Part shown: piece after piece, positions 1-7,876 of the stretch
Position numbering within the stretch: the stretch's first letter is position 1
Layout: every line of letters begins with the position of its first letter
NCBI RefSeq assembly: GCF_000243315.1
Contig: NZ_JH597761.1
Span: 831,656 to 895,655 of the forward strand
Reading direction: 5' to 3'
Length of the DNA: 64,000 bases
Source: Metallosphaera yellowstonensis MK1
GTDB lineage: Archaea > Thermoproteota > Thermoprotei_A > Sulfolobales > Sulfolobaceae
Translations under genes and position numbers: made by a program
Notes under the pieces: generated by a model
Databases searched by the model: none
What the model saw: the letters and a program-made list of their open reading frames with translations, nothing else
What the model was told of the DNA's origin: nothing

Positions 1-335
1 TCAGTTATGCTTACTCTCATCCTCGGTGAGCTGAATTAGGGTCTACGGTAATGGAGTGGGGGCAAACAACGTTAGGGATACATCCACAGTAAACGGTTCA
101 CAAACTTATGCACGTAATCCCTAACACGGTTCCTCTTACGACGAGAGTGTTTCCTCATCAGGCTGGTTTGACTCAGTTACGAGATGAAGCGGAGGAGATC
201 GGGCTCGAATTTTCCTCACAGCCCAAGGGAAGTTAATTTCCATTGAAGGTTTGGGAAGCTAGAAAGCGAGAGAGGGACCCTAAGGTACTGAGTATGAAAC
301 TCCCTAGGTGAAGAACAGACCCACTTAATGGTCTC
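1..335. other. No gene recognised (window edge)
   Basis: No convincing reading frame, tRNA or other RNA could be recognised in these 335 bases. The segment lies downstream of the minus-strand operon that ends at 336, so it may hold that operon's 3-prime end or part of a feature cut off by the window edge. Confidence 0.4.
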
Positions 336-1409
336 TCACTTAGTGTGAATCTCAACTATGTCCTTATCCTCGAGCACGTGATCCTCTCCGACTCTTTGGC
401 CGGGGAATTTGGCTGACTTGCCCCACACCCTAGCATATTTGAAGTTTTCAGAGAGGGCACTATGAAGTTTCTTGGCAACGTCGAGCACTGTAGAACCCCT
501 CTTCATGATCATGGGATCCTTGGTTGGTTCCTCGAGGGGCTCCTTAGTGTACACTCTTATGATGTCGAGGCTCACGAACAGCTCACGCCTGAGGTCGTCC
601 AACTTGTCAAGTTGAACTACAGGAACTTGAGGAAAAGAGAAGGAGTTTTGAGAGGCCACGACTGCAGGCTTGAAGGAGATTGCCTCAAAAAGAGATTTCT
701 CAACGTCATCAAGGGTAACTTCGCCCAAAATTTTAACTATTGCGGATTTTATCCCAAAACTCTCCAAATAATGTTTTACCTCGTTCTCATCTGTCCCCAC
801 CAACTTTCCCATCATCACGATCCTTATACCCTCTTTACTACTTCTGGAACGTTCCACTACTACCCTACCTTTGGGTCTTCCTAGTATTATGTTATTGTTC
901 TCCAGGAACTCCTTCATCTTAGTGAACTCGTCCCTGTCCTCTACGACGAACAGGATGGAATCCGCGTTCCTCACCAGGCCCAAGATCTTGCTCACTATCA
1001 ACCTGGAGTCAAGGATGAGCTGTGGCGGATTGACCAATTGAATGGCTACGTCTTCATAATACGTCATCGCCGGAACTGGCAGGTCTCTTGGCTCTGCCTT
1101 GACGTTCGTGAGGGATCTCATGAGGGAATTCTTGAGGTCTTGTCTCCCCAGAAGTAATACCTGACCTGCGCCTTCCTTCTCAAGGAAAAAGGAGATGCCT
1201 CCCCCCTTTGACTTCTTTCTCTGCTTCTCTGCCTCCTCCCTCAGCTCCGCTAACCTTCTCTTGGCCCAATAGACTAGGTTCTCGGTCCCCTTATGCTTAG
1301 GTACACTACTGAGGAAGTCCTGTATGGCACGGATCTTCTCCTCAGGTGTCTTGGCCTCCATAACTCGCAACCATTTGCTCCTAGCCTCTGCAGGTAAGTT
1401 AGTTACCAA
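336..1409 (-). CDS. TGS-domain protein with a degenerate GTPase core
   Basis: A 357-residue protein built like the DRG/OBG GTPases: a basic helical N-terminus (about 1-70), a nucleotide-binding-like core (about 80-270) and a C-terminal TGS domain (about 285-357). In the place of the P-loop GxxxxGK[S/T] the sequence reads G88-RQDL-K93-N94-S95, so both the glycine and the catalytic lysine are changed, and no clear NKxD motif is visible. It probably does not hydrolyse GTP in the usual way. TGS domains bind RNA or nucleotides in translation-linked proteins. It is the last gene of a tightly overlapping operon and overlaps rnhB by 11 bases. The family assignment is by domain order; its function is unknown. 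Confidence 0.7.
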   Translation of the reverse strand: MVTNLPAEARSKWLRVMEAKTPEEKIRAIQDFLSSVPKHKGTENLVYWAKRRLAELREEAEKQRKKSKGGGISFFLEKEGAGQVLLLGRQDLKNSLMRSLTNVKAEPRDLPVPAMTYYEDVAIQLVNPPQLILDSRLIVSKILGLVRNADSILFVVEDRDEFTKMKEFLENNNIILGRPKGRVVVERSRSSKEGIRIVMMGKLVGTDENEVKHYLESFGIKSAIVKILGEVTLDDVEKSLFEAISFKPAVVASQNSFSFPQVPVVQLDKLDDLRRELFVSLDIIRVYTKEPLEEPTKDPMIMKRGSTVLDVAKKLHSALSENFKYARVWGKSAKFPGQRVGEDHVLEDKDIVEIHTK

Positions 1410-2037
1410 GTGAAACCACCTTCTCTAGGTAATACTGGGGGGCACTCTTCTGTAATAGTTTCCAAGTCCTCCTTATAATGGTTGGTGGGGGTTTTCCTTC
1501 CTTTGCAAGCCTCTCCACCCACTTCCTTGTCTTGGGATCAGATGGATAACCACTCCCGAAATCGCCATATTGCTCCCTAAGCTCCAATACTATCCTGTCC
1601 CTGACGACTTTGGCCACAATGCTGGCCGCGCTGGCCTCCAGGAAATTCTCGTCAGCATGATACACTACATTTGGTCTAAGCCCTAACCTGTATATCTCCT
1701 CTATGACCTCAACTTCCTTCCCTACTCTGTCCACGGTCACAGTGTCTATGGGAAAGGCAGATAAGGCCCTCATGACCTCCAAGACCTTTCTGTAGGTTAA
1801 CTCGTTCAAGTTGTTGGTGTCTATTTCATCTGGAAGGGCCTTAGCTATTGCTACTGCTTCACTCTCCTCCAAAATGAGGTGAAAGAGCTCCTCCCTCCTT
1901 TTCCTAGTAAGCTTCTTGCTATCCTTTACTCCTACCGCCCTGAGCCTACCCATTCCCTTCTCGCTTAGCACAACTCCCGCTACCACCATGGGGCCTATGA
2001 GGCATCCTCTTCCTGCCTCGTCTATCCCCAACCTCAT
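1399..2037 (-). CDS. rnhB: Ribonuclease HII
   Basis: A 212-residue protein of normal length for archaeal RNase HII, the enzyme that cuts RNA in RNA-DNA hybrids and removes single ribonucleotides from DNA. The N-terminal GIDEAGRG motif supplies the first two acidic metal ligands (D6, E7). A DSKKLT motif follows at about 38-43, and further conserved acidic positions lie in the TVDRVG and HADE segments. It overlaps the NMD3 gene upstream by four bases (ATGA-type overlap) and the TGS gene downstream, so translation is probably coupled. Confidence 0.95.
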   Translation of the reverse strand: MRLGIDEAGRGCLIGPMVVAGVVLSEKGMGRLRAVGVKDSKKLTRKRREELFHLILEESEAVAIAKALPDEIDTNNLNELTYRKVLEVMRALSAFPIDTVTVDRVGKEVEVIEEIYRLGLRPNVVYHADENFLEASAASIVAKVVRDRIVLELREQYGDFGSGYPSDPKTRKWVERLAKEGKPPPTIIRRTWKLLQKSAPQYYLEKVVSLGN

Positions 2038-2744
2038 AGCCTCAGGGATATAACTAATTTGGCGTCCCTTTTACCCCTTTTGATCCTCTCGTTTTGATAG
2101 CTCTCCTTTACCTCAACTCTGACCTCACTCATCACCTTCGTCACGAGCCTCTTGGCAACCGTCTTGCTGATGAAGTAGTAGTCAACTCCTTCCTTTCCCT
2201 CCACTACGTCGGATAAGTTGGACATCTCGTCTTTTGAGAAGAACGACTCAAAGAACCTTCTCACGTCCCAGCTCATGACGCCATCCCTACCCCTCAGTTG
2301 GACTATGGCCTCGTAGTATTTTCCCCTTCTCTTGATACAGGAGTCACAGAGCACGTAGTCAACCTTGAGCGGTACCTCCTGATAAAGGTTGAACTTCTCT
2401 CCCAGGACAGTCCCCTCCACCCTCACAGGGAGACGCACCCCAAATTTATCAGAACGCTGGGTTCCTATCTCCACTCTATAATCGTTGATGTTGTGGTCAA
2501 GTTTTAAGGAGTTCATCAGGGCATCCTCAGCGGCCTCAGTCACTGGGTCTGAATCGGGACTAGGTGTAACCCACCTTCCGTATTCCTTCCTGGCACCGCA
2601 CACTCTGCACACTTCGACCCTCAGGAATTTCGGGAACATCACGACACTCCTGTTCTTAATGTAGCAGCTAGGGCACATCCTATCGATTAAGGGCACGTCC
2701 TCAGCTCCGCACATTACGCAAAACTTACCCGCCATTTCCATCAC
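2034..2744 (-). CDS. nmd3: NMD3-family ribosome biogenesis protein
   Basis: A 236-residue archaeal homologue of the N-terminal half of eukaryotic NMD3, the adaptor that binds the large ribosomal subunit late in maturation. Zinc-binding CxxC pairs are visible at C9/C12, C24/C27, C46/C49 and C133/C136, which is the family signature. The eukaryotic export-signal C-terminus is absent, as usual for archaea, which have no nucleus. It sits between DUF424 and rnhB with four-base overlaps on both sides and belongs to the translation operon headed by aIF2-beta. Confidence 0.85.
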   Translation of the reverse strand: MMEMAGKFCVMCGAEDVPLIDRMCPSCYIKNRSVVMFPKFLRVEVCRVCGARKEYGRWVTPSPDSDPVTEAAEDALMNSLKLDHNINDYRVEIGTQRSDKFGVRLPVRVEGTVLGEKFNLYQEVPLKVDYVLCDSCIKRRGKYYEAIVQLRGRDGVMSWDVRRFFESFFSKDEMSNLSDVVEGKEGVDYYFISKTVAKRLVTKVMSEVRVEVKESYQNERIKRGKRDAKLVISLRL

Positions 2745-3037
2745 AGATTGTATATCTGAGCAAATTTGATCCCCGACACTGATAGAACGGAATCCTTATG
2801 TACAAGTCCCCTCCTTATGGCCTCTTCAACCAACTGATTTCCCACTAGGCTTACCACAGTGGCTTCCTCTACCAGATCGAAGGCAAAGTTGACGTCTACC
2901 TCTTCTCCCCCATAGAACTCATGGTTCACATTTAGGATTGCCCTACCGTCCCTGAACACTTTTCCCAGCACTTCCCTTTCACAGATGTTTACGAAAACGT
3001 GACCTTCTCCCCTTATTACGTTAAGTACAACCCTCAT
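2741..3037 (-). CDS. DUF424 family protein
   Basis: A 98-residue small archaeal protein that I recognise as the DUF424 family, often found next to aIF2-beta and NMD3 genes. Visible features are an N-terminal beta-rich segment (MRVVLNVIRGEGHVFVNI), a central acidic stretch and a VSLVGNQLVEEAIRRG helix near residues 63-78. No catalytic motif is apparent. It is separated by four bases from the aIF2-beta stop and overlaps nmd3 by four bases. The biochemical role is unknown, but its context ties it to translation. Confidence 0.75.
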   Translation of the reverse strand: MRVVLNVIRGEGHVFVNICEREVLGKVFRDGRAILNVNHEFYGGEEVDVNFAFDLVEEATVVSLVGNQLVEEAIRRGLVHKDSVLSVSGIKFAQIYNL

Positions 3038-3041
3038 TGTC

Positions 3042-3464
3042 TCACAGTGGCTTCACTGGGGTCTTAGCACCACAAGCCAAGCACTGGATGTACCATATCT
3101 TCTTCTCCTTGACCAAGACTGTATCATAGCTCTTGCAAGTGCTACATTGTACGTAAGTCTTCAGGAATCTGTCCATGAAGGTGTTGACAATGGCAGAGGA
3201 GAACTTCCCTTGGATTATTAACTGGCCGTTCTCTCCTATAGAGCCTGCTGCAGCGAGTTCCTTAAGGAGGTATCTCATGCAGAGCTTATCCTCTCTCCGT
3301 ATCCTGTCGCAATATTCTCCGAAATTCCTTATAATGGTAGTATTCCCGACGTTAATGATGCTGAGGGTTGGAAGGGTTTGGGTCTCACTTGCCCCACCCT
3401 TCTTCGGCAATTTGACGTAAAGCCTCTCCAGCAGAGCCTGATACCTTTTTCTGTTCTCTGACAT
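3042..3464 (-). CDS. eif2b: Translation initiation factor aIF2 subunit beta
   Basis: The beta subunit of heterotrimeric aIF2, which brings initiator tRNA to the small ribosomal subunit. After a basic N-terminal helix comes the alpha/beta core and a C-terminal zinc ribbon with two Cys pairs (CSTCKS and CLACGA). The frame is open to a TTG at 3476, but I prefer ATG 3464 (MSENRKR) because the TATA sequence at 3480-3486 would start the RNA near that codon, giving a leaderless mRNA. It is the first gene of a five-gene operon (aIF2-beta, DUF424, NMD3, RNase HII, TGS protein). Confidence 0.93.
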   Translation of the reverse strand: MSENRKRYQALLERLYVKLPKKGGASETQTLPTLSIINVGNTTIIRNFGEYCDRIRREDKLCMRYLLKELAAAGSIGENGQLIIQGKFSSAIVNTFMDRFLKTYVQCSTCKSYDTVLVKEKKIWYIQCLACGAKTPVKPL

Positions 3465-3479
3465 GAAGTTCAACAACTC

Positions 3480-3486
3480 TATATAA
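3480..3486. promoter_or_regulatory. TATA box possibly shared by divergent genes
   Basis: The sequence TATATAA lies between aIF2-beta (minus, ATG 3464) and the methylthiotransferase (plus, ATG 3512). Its centre is about 20 nt from one start codon and about 28 nt from the other, and no equally good TATA sequence lies elsewhere in the 47-bp gap. A single near-symmetric box could serve both directions. Confidence 0.5.
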
Positions 3487-3511
3487 CTACACGATTAAAT
3501 GTGTAACGAGC

Positions 3512-4768
3512 ATGAAGGTATACTTCGAGACCTACGGTTGCACATTGAACAAAGGGGATACCCTGACCATGATGTCCCTACTTAGGGAGAGAAAGCATCA
3601 GCTTACCAACGACATAAGTTCAGCCGACGTGATAGTCATCAATACCTGTACTGTGAGGATGGAGACCGAGGAGAAAATGAAGAAGAGAATTAAGGAACTC
3701 GTATCCACCGGAAAGAAATTGGTAGTAGCAGGTTGTCTTGCTGGAGCGGAGCCTGCACTGGTCACCTCCCTGGCCCCATCGGCTTCACTGATAGGGCCGC
3801 AGAGCCTTGAGAGCGTAGTGAAGGCTGTTGAAGGGGACTCCAGAGTAGTAGAGATAGGAAGCAAACCTCCCACTTTGCTCCCCAAGGTTCATGAGGGTCT
3901 CATAGCCGTGATACCGATAGCTGACGGTTGCGCGGGCCACTGTAATTTTTGCATCACGAAACTCGCCAGGAGGATCCTGAGGAGCTACTCCATGAGGGCT
4001 ATAAAGGAAGCGGTGCAGGAGTCCGTTAGGAGGGGAGCTAAGGAGATAGAGTTGACGGGGCAGGATACTGCAGCGTACGGACTTGATCTAGGGGGGTTGG
4101 TGGGACTGCCAGACCTGGTGAGGGAGATCTCTTCGGTGGAAGGGGACTTCATGATAAGGGTGGGAATGATGACCCCTGATCTGGCCATGAGACGTTTAGA
4201 TGAGATCATAGAAGCCTGGTCTCATCCGAAGGTCTACAAGTTCTTCCACATCCCCGTTCAGAGCGGTAACGATAGGGTCCTCAGACTCATGGGCAGAAAA
4301 TACACAGTGGAAGAGTTCAAGGCTCTCGTAAAGGAGATAAGGTCCAGAATTCCTCAAAGTAACATTACAACAGACGTAATTGTGGGCCATCCCGGTGAAG
4401 ATGAGGATGCGTTCAAGGACACGCTAGACCTCATGAGGGAGCTCAAGTTTGAGAGGATACACATAGCCATGTACTCCCTGAGGCCCAACACGAGGAGTTC
4501 CATGATGCCACAGGTTCCAGGGGACGTCAAGAGGAGGAGACTAAAGGAGGCAGTGTCGCTCTACGAGGAACTCTCCCTTGAGGTTCACAAGAAGTACGTT
4601 GGAAGGGAAATGAGAGTTCTAGCCCTCGAGAGAGGGAAGGGAGAAAGCGTATTAGCCAGGACGGAGAATTATATACCGGTGGTCCTCGACATGGTGGAAT
4701 TGGGGAGGTGGTATGACGTGAAGATAATAGACTCCTCGTTCTTTGACTTGAGGGGGATGATTATTTAA
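3512..4768 (+). CDS. tRNA methylthiotransferase (radical SAM, CDKAL1/MtaB type)
   Basis: A 418-residue enzyme that adds a methylthio group to t6A37 of ANN-decoding tRNAs. The N-terminal UPF0004 domain carries three cluster cysteines (C10, C46, C75). The radical-SAM domain carries C140-x3-C144-x2-C147 (CAGHCNFC) for the second 4Fe-4S cluster. A TRAM-like RNA-binding tail follows from about residue 360. Length and order match the archaeal family. The gene stands alone on the plus strand, divergent from the aIF2-beta operon. Confidence 0.92.
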   Translation: MKVYFETYGCTLNKGDTLTMMSLLRERKHQLTNDISSADVIVINTCTVRMETEEKMKKRIKELVSTGKKLVVAGCLAGAEPALVTSLAPSASLIGPQSLESVVKAVEGDSRVVEIGSKPPTLLPKVHEGLIAVIPIADGCAGHCNFCITKLARRILRSYSMRAIKEAVQESVRRGAKEIELTGQDTAAYGLDLGGLVGLPDLVREISSVEGDFMIRVGMMTPDLAMRRLDEIIEAWSHPKVYKFFHIPVQSGNDRVLRLMGRKYTVEEFKALVKEIRSRIPQSNITTDVIVGHPGEDEDAFKDTLDLMRELKFERIHIAMYSLRPNTRSSMMPQVPGDVKRRRLKEAVSLYEELSLEVHKKYVGREMRVLALERGKGESVLARTENYIPVVLDMVELGRWYDVKIIDSSFFDLRGMII

Positions 4769-4772
4769 AAAG

Positions 4773-4779
4773 TTTAAAT
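4773..4779 (+). promoter_or_regulatory. TATA box of the thiolase gene
   Basis: TTTAAAT centred about 26 nt before ATG 4802, within an A/T-rich run that begins at 4761. The spacing suggests a leaderless or nearly leaderless thiolase mRNA. Confidence 0.5.
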
Positions 4780-4801
4780 TGTTCTATACAGGGATGTTGT
4801 T

Positions 4802-5992
4802 ATGCCTGAAGTTTATGTGGTTTCAGCTGTAAGGACACCAATAGGGAAGTTCGGAGGATCGCTGAGGGAGGTAAAACCACAGGAGTTGGGAGCACTTGTG
4901 ATTAAAGAGGCCCTAGAGAGGTCTGGTGTGAAACCTGAGGAAGTGGAGTTAGTAGTAATGGGGAACGTACTCAGGGCGGGACACGGGCAAGATCTGGCGA
5001 GACAAGCCTCTCTTAAGGCAGGTATCCCTTGGAATGTGGACGGTTACTGCGTTGACATGGTCTGCTCCTCGGGTATGATGAGTATTTCCAACGCTTATCA
5101 GATCATCAAGTCAGGTGACGCGGACTTGGTGGTGGCTGGCGGGATGGAGAGCATGAGCCAGGCCATGTTTGCCCTGAGGGCTGACCTAAGGTGGGGAATT
5201 AAATCACTGCAGGGGAGGAACGTGGAGTTTATAGATACCATGTTATTTGATGGGTTGACTGACCCTTTCAACCTCAAGCTCATGGGGCAAGAGGCAGACA
5301 TGGTGGCGAAGGAGAGAGACATATCTAGGAGAGAGCTGGATGAGGTGGCATATGAGAGCCACAGGAGAGCTGCCAGAGCCTGGGAGAAGGGTTTCTTCTC
5401 TCATGAAACGGTTCCCGTGAGCTTGCCTCAAGGGAGGCTCGAGAGGGATGAGGGTTTCAGGCCAGACACTAGCTTGGAAAAGTTGAGTTCCCTTAAACCA
5501 GCGTTTAGTGAAGGAGGTTTGCATACAGCGGGCAACTCTTCGCAGATCTCAGATGGGGCGACAGCACTGGTGCTCATGAGCGAGAAGGCAGTGAGGGAGA
5601 GGAGGATTGAACCTATAGCGAGGATAATGGGGCACTCGTGGGTGGGGATTGAGAGTTGGAGGTTTACCGAGGCTCCAATCCAGGCAGTGAGGAAGCTCCT
5701 GACTAAGCTGGGCATGGAACTGAAAGACTTCGATTACTTTGAGAACAACGAGGCCTTTGCGGTGAATAACGTGTTAATGCACAGATTCCTCGGAGTTCCC
5801 TATGAACGGCTAAACGTGTTTGGGGGAGCGATAGCTCTAGGTCATCCCATAGGGGCCAGCGGAGCTAGAATAGTTACCACTCTCATAAACGTGTTGAGCA
5901 GGATGAAAGGTGAGAGAGGCATAGCCAGCATATGCCACGGTACTGGAGGTTCTACTGCAATAGGGATAGAGCTGATTAAACCTCTCCCCTGA
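4802..5992 (+). CDS. Acetyl-CoA acetyltransferase (thiolase)
   Basis: A 396-residue full-length thiolase. The nucleophilic cysteine is C88 in the CVDMVCSSG segment, the GHPIGASGAR motif near 345 supplies the catalytic histidine, and the C-terminal ICHGTGG motif supplies the second cysteine. Having both cysteines and both glycine-rich loops indicates an active enzyme rather than an SCP2-like thiolase. In a 3-hydroxypropionate/4-hydroxybutyrate autotroph such an enzyme could split acetoacetyl-CoA into two acetyl-CoA, but Sulfolobales carry several paralogues, so the exact substrate is not settled. It is monocistronic with its own TATA box. Confidence 0.93.
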   Translation: MPEVYVVSAVRTPIGKFGGSLREVKPQELGALVIKEALERSGVKPEEVELVVMGNVLRAGHGQDLARQASLKAGIPWNVDGYCVDMVCSSGMMSISNAYQIIKSGDADLVVAGGMESMSQAMFALRADLRWGIKSLQGRNVEFIDTMLFDGLTDPFNLKLMGQEADMVAKERDISRRELDEVAYESHRRAARAWEKGFFSHETVPVSLPQGRLERDEGFRPDTSLEKLSSLKPAFSEGGLHTAGNSSQISDGATALVLMSEKAVRERRIEPIARIMGHSWVGIESWRFTEAPIQAVRKLLTKLGMELKDFDYFENNEAFAVNNVLMHRFLGVPYERLNVFGGAIALGHPIGASGARIVTTLINVLSRMKGERGIASICHGTGGSTAIGIELIKPLP

Positions 5993-6015
5993 ACCATCGA
6001 GAATTACTCCGTATG

Positions 6016-6102
6016 TAGCTCAGGTTTTTCGTGTCTGCTGTTCTTGACGCAGGAACGAGGAGCCGATCCCTCAGGGCTGGATGACTCACAAGACCTGAGC
6101 TA
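6016..6102 (+). ncRNA. Candidate structured RNA (closed by a 10-bp stem)
   Basis: An 87-nt segment between the thiolase stop and aIF1A is closed by a perfect 10-bp inverted repeat, TAGCTCAGGT at 6016-6025 and ACCTGAGCTA at 6093-6102. The pairing can be continued inward with interruptions (TTTTCGTG against CACAAG). The 67-nt interior holds further short G/C-rich complementarities. It has no reading frame and no tRNA T-loop. It could be a small RNA, a terminator of the thiolase transcript or a leader element of the aIF1A operon. Its strand is not established, since the outer stem is symmetric. Confidence 0.4.
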
Positions 6103-6154
6103 ATGTAAGCTTTAATACCTGACCTTCCCTTTAAACGCAAAGGTGTCGAAGTAG

Positions 6155-6478
6155 TTGCCTAAGAAGGACAAGAACGTTCAGTCCACCAGGGACGTCCCTA
6201 AACCGGGGGAAGGAGAGGTCATATGTGTAGTGAAGAAAATGTTAGGGGCAGAGCACATAATCGTGTCCTGTCTCGACGGTAAGGAAAGAACTGCAAGGAT
6301 ACCTGGGAGGATGAGAAAGAAGACTTGGATTAAGGAGGGAGATGTTGTTCTGGCAGCACCGTGGGATTTCCAGCCGAATAAGGCAGATATAGTGTACAGG
6401 TATATGAACGACGAAATCAAGAAACTAGTGGAGGAGAAAGTAATAAACAGGGAGATCATAGACCAATTGAGAGGCTGA
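6155..6478 (+). CDS. eif1a: Translation initiation factor aIF1A
   Basis: A 107-residue OB-fold protein homologous to bacterial IF1 and eukaryotic eIF1A, which acts in the A site of the small subunit during start-codon selection. Typical features are the basic/polar N-terminal tail (MPKKDK), the conserved [19 protein letters not shown] core and a C-terminal [12 protein letters not shown] helix. The start is TTG at 6155, chosen because MPKKDK is the usual archaeal N-terminus. It begins an operon with RIO1 and the KH protein. Confidence 0.95.
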   Translation: MPKKDKNVQSTRDVPKPGEGEVICVVKKMLGAEHIIVSCLDGKERTARIPGRMRKKTWIKEGDVVLAAPWDFQPNKADIVYRYMNDEIKKLVEEKVINREIIDQLRG

Positions 6479-6568
6479 AGACCCATAGAGAGAAGGAAGG
6501 AGGAGAAGAGGAGGAAAGATGAGGATCTTTTCAAGACGGTAGATTCGACAATAGACTCTACTACTTAT

Positions 6569-7231
6569 ATGGCAGTACTCCAGGTAAGCAGGAGACTGAG
6601 AATAGATGTAGTACTGGGTTCCTTAGCTTCAGGAAAGGAGGCCAAGATATATCCAGCGAGAACCCTTAAGGGCGAATACATAGCCTTGAAGATATACTAC
6701 ACGTCGACGGCTTCCCATAAGAGAGCTGTAGTCAAGTACACCACATCAGACGCTAGGTTCAAGAATCTGAAGAGCAAGGGTACCAAGGAACTCATATACA
6801 CTTGGGCGAGGAAAGAGTTCAGCAACCTCAAGAGAATGTACGAGAACGGAGTGAGAGTTCCGAAGCCACTCCTCTTATACAAGAACGTGCTGGCGATGGA
6901 GTTCTTGGGCGAGGACGGTATTAGAGCCCCACTACTAGTTGAACTGGAAGATGAGGAGGTAACCGAGGAGCTCTACAGGGAAATTTTGAACCAGGTGGAA
7001 CTCTCAGTGAAGAGATCTGGACTAGTCCACGGTGACCTGAGCGAATACAACGTAATGATAGTGAACAGATTGCCCTATCTCATAGACGTAGGCCAAGCTA
7101 TCCTGGTTGAGGACGAGACGGCGAGGGACTTACTGCGTAGGGATATTGAGAACGTCAATAGGTTCTTCTCTTCCAAGGGAGTAGATGTACTGGCCGTGGA
7201 AGAAATATTAGCCAGGCTTGGCTTTGAATAA
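6569..7231 (+). CDS. rio1: RIO1-type serine/threonine protein kinase
   Basis: An atypical kinase/ATPase that works in small-subunit ribosome maturation. The nucleotide loop ASGKEAKIYPA lies at 20-30, the catalytic loop HGDLSEYN has D156 and N161, and the metal-binding IDVGQ has D173. From ATG 6569 the protein has 220 residues, a little shorter than the usual archaeal RIO1 of about 250. The 90 bases upstream (6479-6568) are open in the same frame and read as a charged, RIO1-like N-terminus, but they contain no ATG, GTG or TTG and abut the aIF1A stop. The true start may therefore be non-standard. The gene overlaps the next one. Confidence 0.9.
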   Translation: MAVLQVSRRLRIDVVLGSLASGKEAKIYPARTLKGEYIALKIYYTSTASHKRAVVKYTTSDARFKNLKSKGTKELIYTWARKEFSNLKRMYENGVRVPKPLLLYKNVLAMEFLGEDGIRAPLLVELEDEEVTEELYREILNQVELSVKRSGLVHGDLSEYNVMIVNRLPYLIDVGQAILVEDETARDLLRRDIENVNRFFSSKGVDVLAVEEILARLGFE

Positions 7232-7784
7232 CTCGATGTTCGTTTCTGTTCCGGACGAGAAACTAGAGGACGTGAAGAGGTTGATCCCTAGGCTTAAAGA
7301 GATAAGTGGAGTTGATGTGGAGTATGAACCTAGGGGGAAAAACTTCATTGTGGACGCTAAGAACGTAAGCCCCTATGAGGCCATGAAAGTCGTGAGCGTT
7401 ATAAAGGCAGTGGGATATGGAGTGCCTTCAGAGGAGGCTTTAAAGCTCATGGGGGAGGACTACATACTTGAGGTAATAGACCTCAAGGAGAGCCTCGGGT
7501 CGAAGGAGTCCCTAATCAGGGTCAAGGGACGAATAATTGGAGAGGATGGCAAAACTAAGAGGATAATTCAGGAGTATACGGGGGTCAGAATACACGTGGG
7601 TGACCACTTCGTGGTCATGCTGGGCACGTACGAGCAGTTACCCATAGCCAGAAAGGCCATAGAGCTCCTGATAAAGGGCAGGGAACATTCCACGGTTTAT
7701 AAGTACCTCAACAAGGCCGAGGAGGAACTCATGAGGTACAGATTATCGAAAGTGAGGACAGGTAGGGAGAAACTCATCAAATGA
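7218..7784 (+). CDS. KH-domain rRNA-processing protein (Dim2/Pno1-like)
   Basis: An archaeal homologue of Dim2/Pno1, a 16S/18S rRNA 3-prime-end maturation factor. The first KH-like region covers roughly 1-75 and the second, with the GRIIGEDGKTKRIIQEYTG signature, roughly 95-165. The frame opens at TTG 7218, overlapping RIO1 by 14 bases; ATG 7236 (MFVSVPDEK) is an equally good start just after the RIO1 stop. The aIF1A-RIO1-KH order makes a small-subunit biogenesis operon. The stop codon at 7782 lies inside the 7-bp target duplication of the insertion sequence that follows, so the reading frame survived the insertion. Confidence 0.9.
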   Translation: MALNNSMFVSVPDEKLEDVKRLIPRLKEISGVDVEYEPRGKNFIVDAKNVSPYEAMKVVSVIKAVGYGVPSEEALKLMGEDYILEVIDLKESLGSKESLIRVKGRIIGEDGKTKRIIQEYTGVRIHVGDHFVVMLGTYEQLPIARKAIELLIKGREHSTVYKYLNKAEEELMRYRLSKVRTGREKLIK

Positions 7785-7844
7785 TCAGCAGCAGTTATGG
7801 GAATCTTAGGGAGGTAATACGGGAAAGTCGGTATTAGCGAGAAG

Positions 7845-7852
7845 TTTTTAAT
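7845..7852 (+). promoter_or_regulatory. TATA box of the IS transposase
   Basis: TTTTTAAT lies inside the left end of the IS, with its centre about 28 nt before ATG 7877. This is the usual archaeal spacing and implies a leaderless transposase mRNA. Confidence 0.45.
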
Positions 7853-7876
7853 TTTCGACGTCTTCCTGCTGAAAAG

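Noticed and set aside
6016-6102. SRP RNA, RNase P RNA or H/ACA RNA identity for the stem region
   Set aside because: It is far too short for SRP or RNase P RNA, and no convincing ACA box with a pseudouridylation pocket was found.
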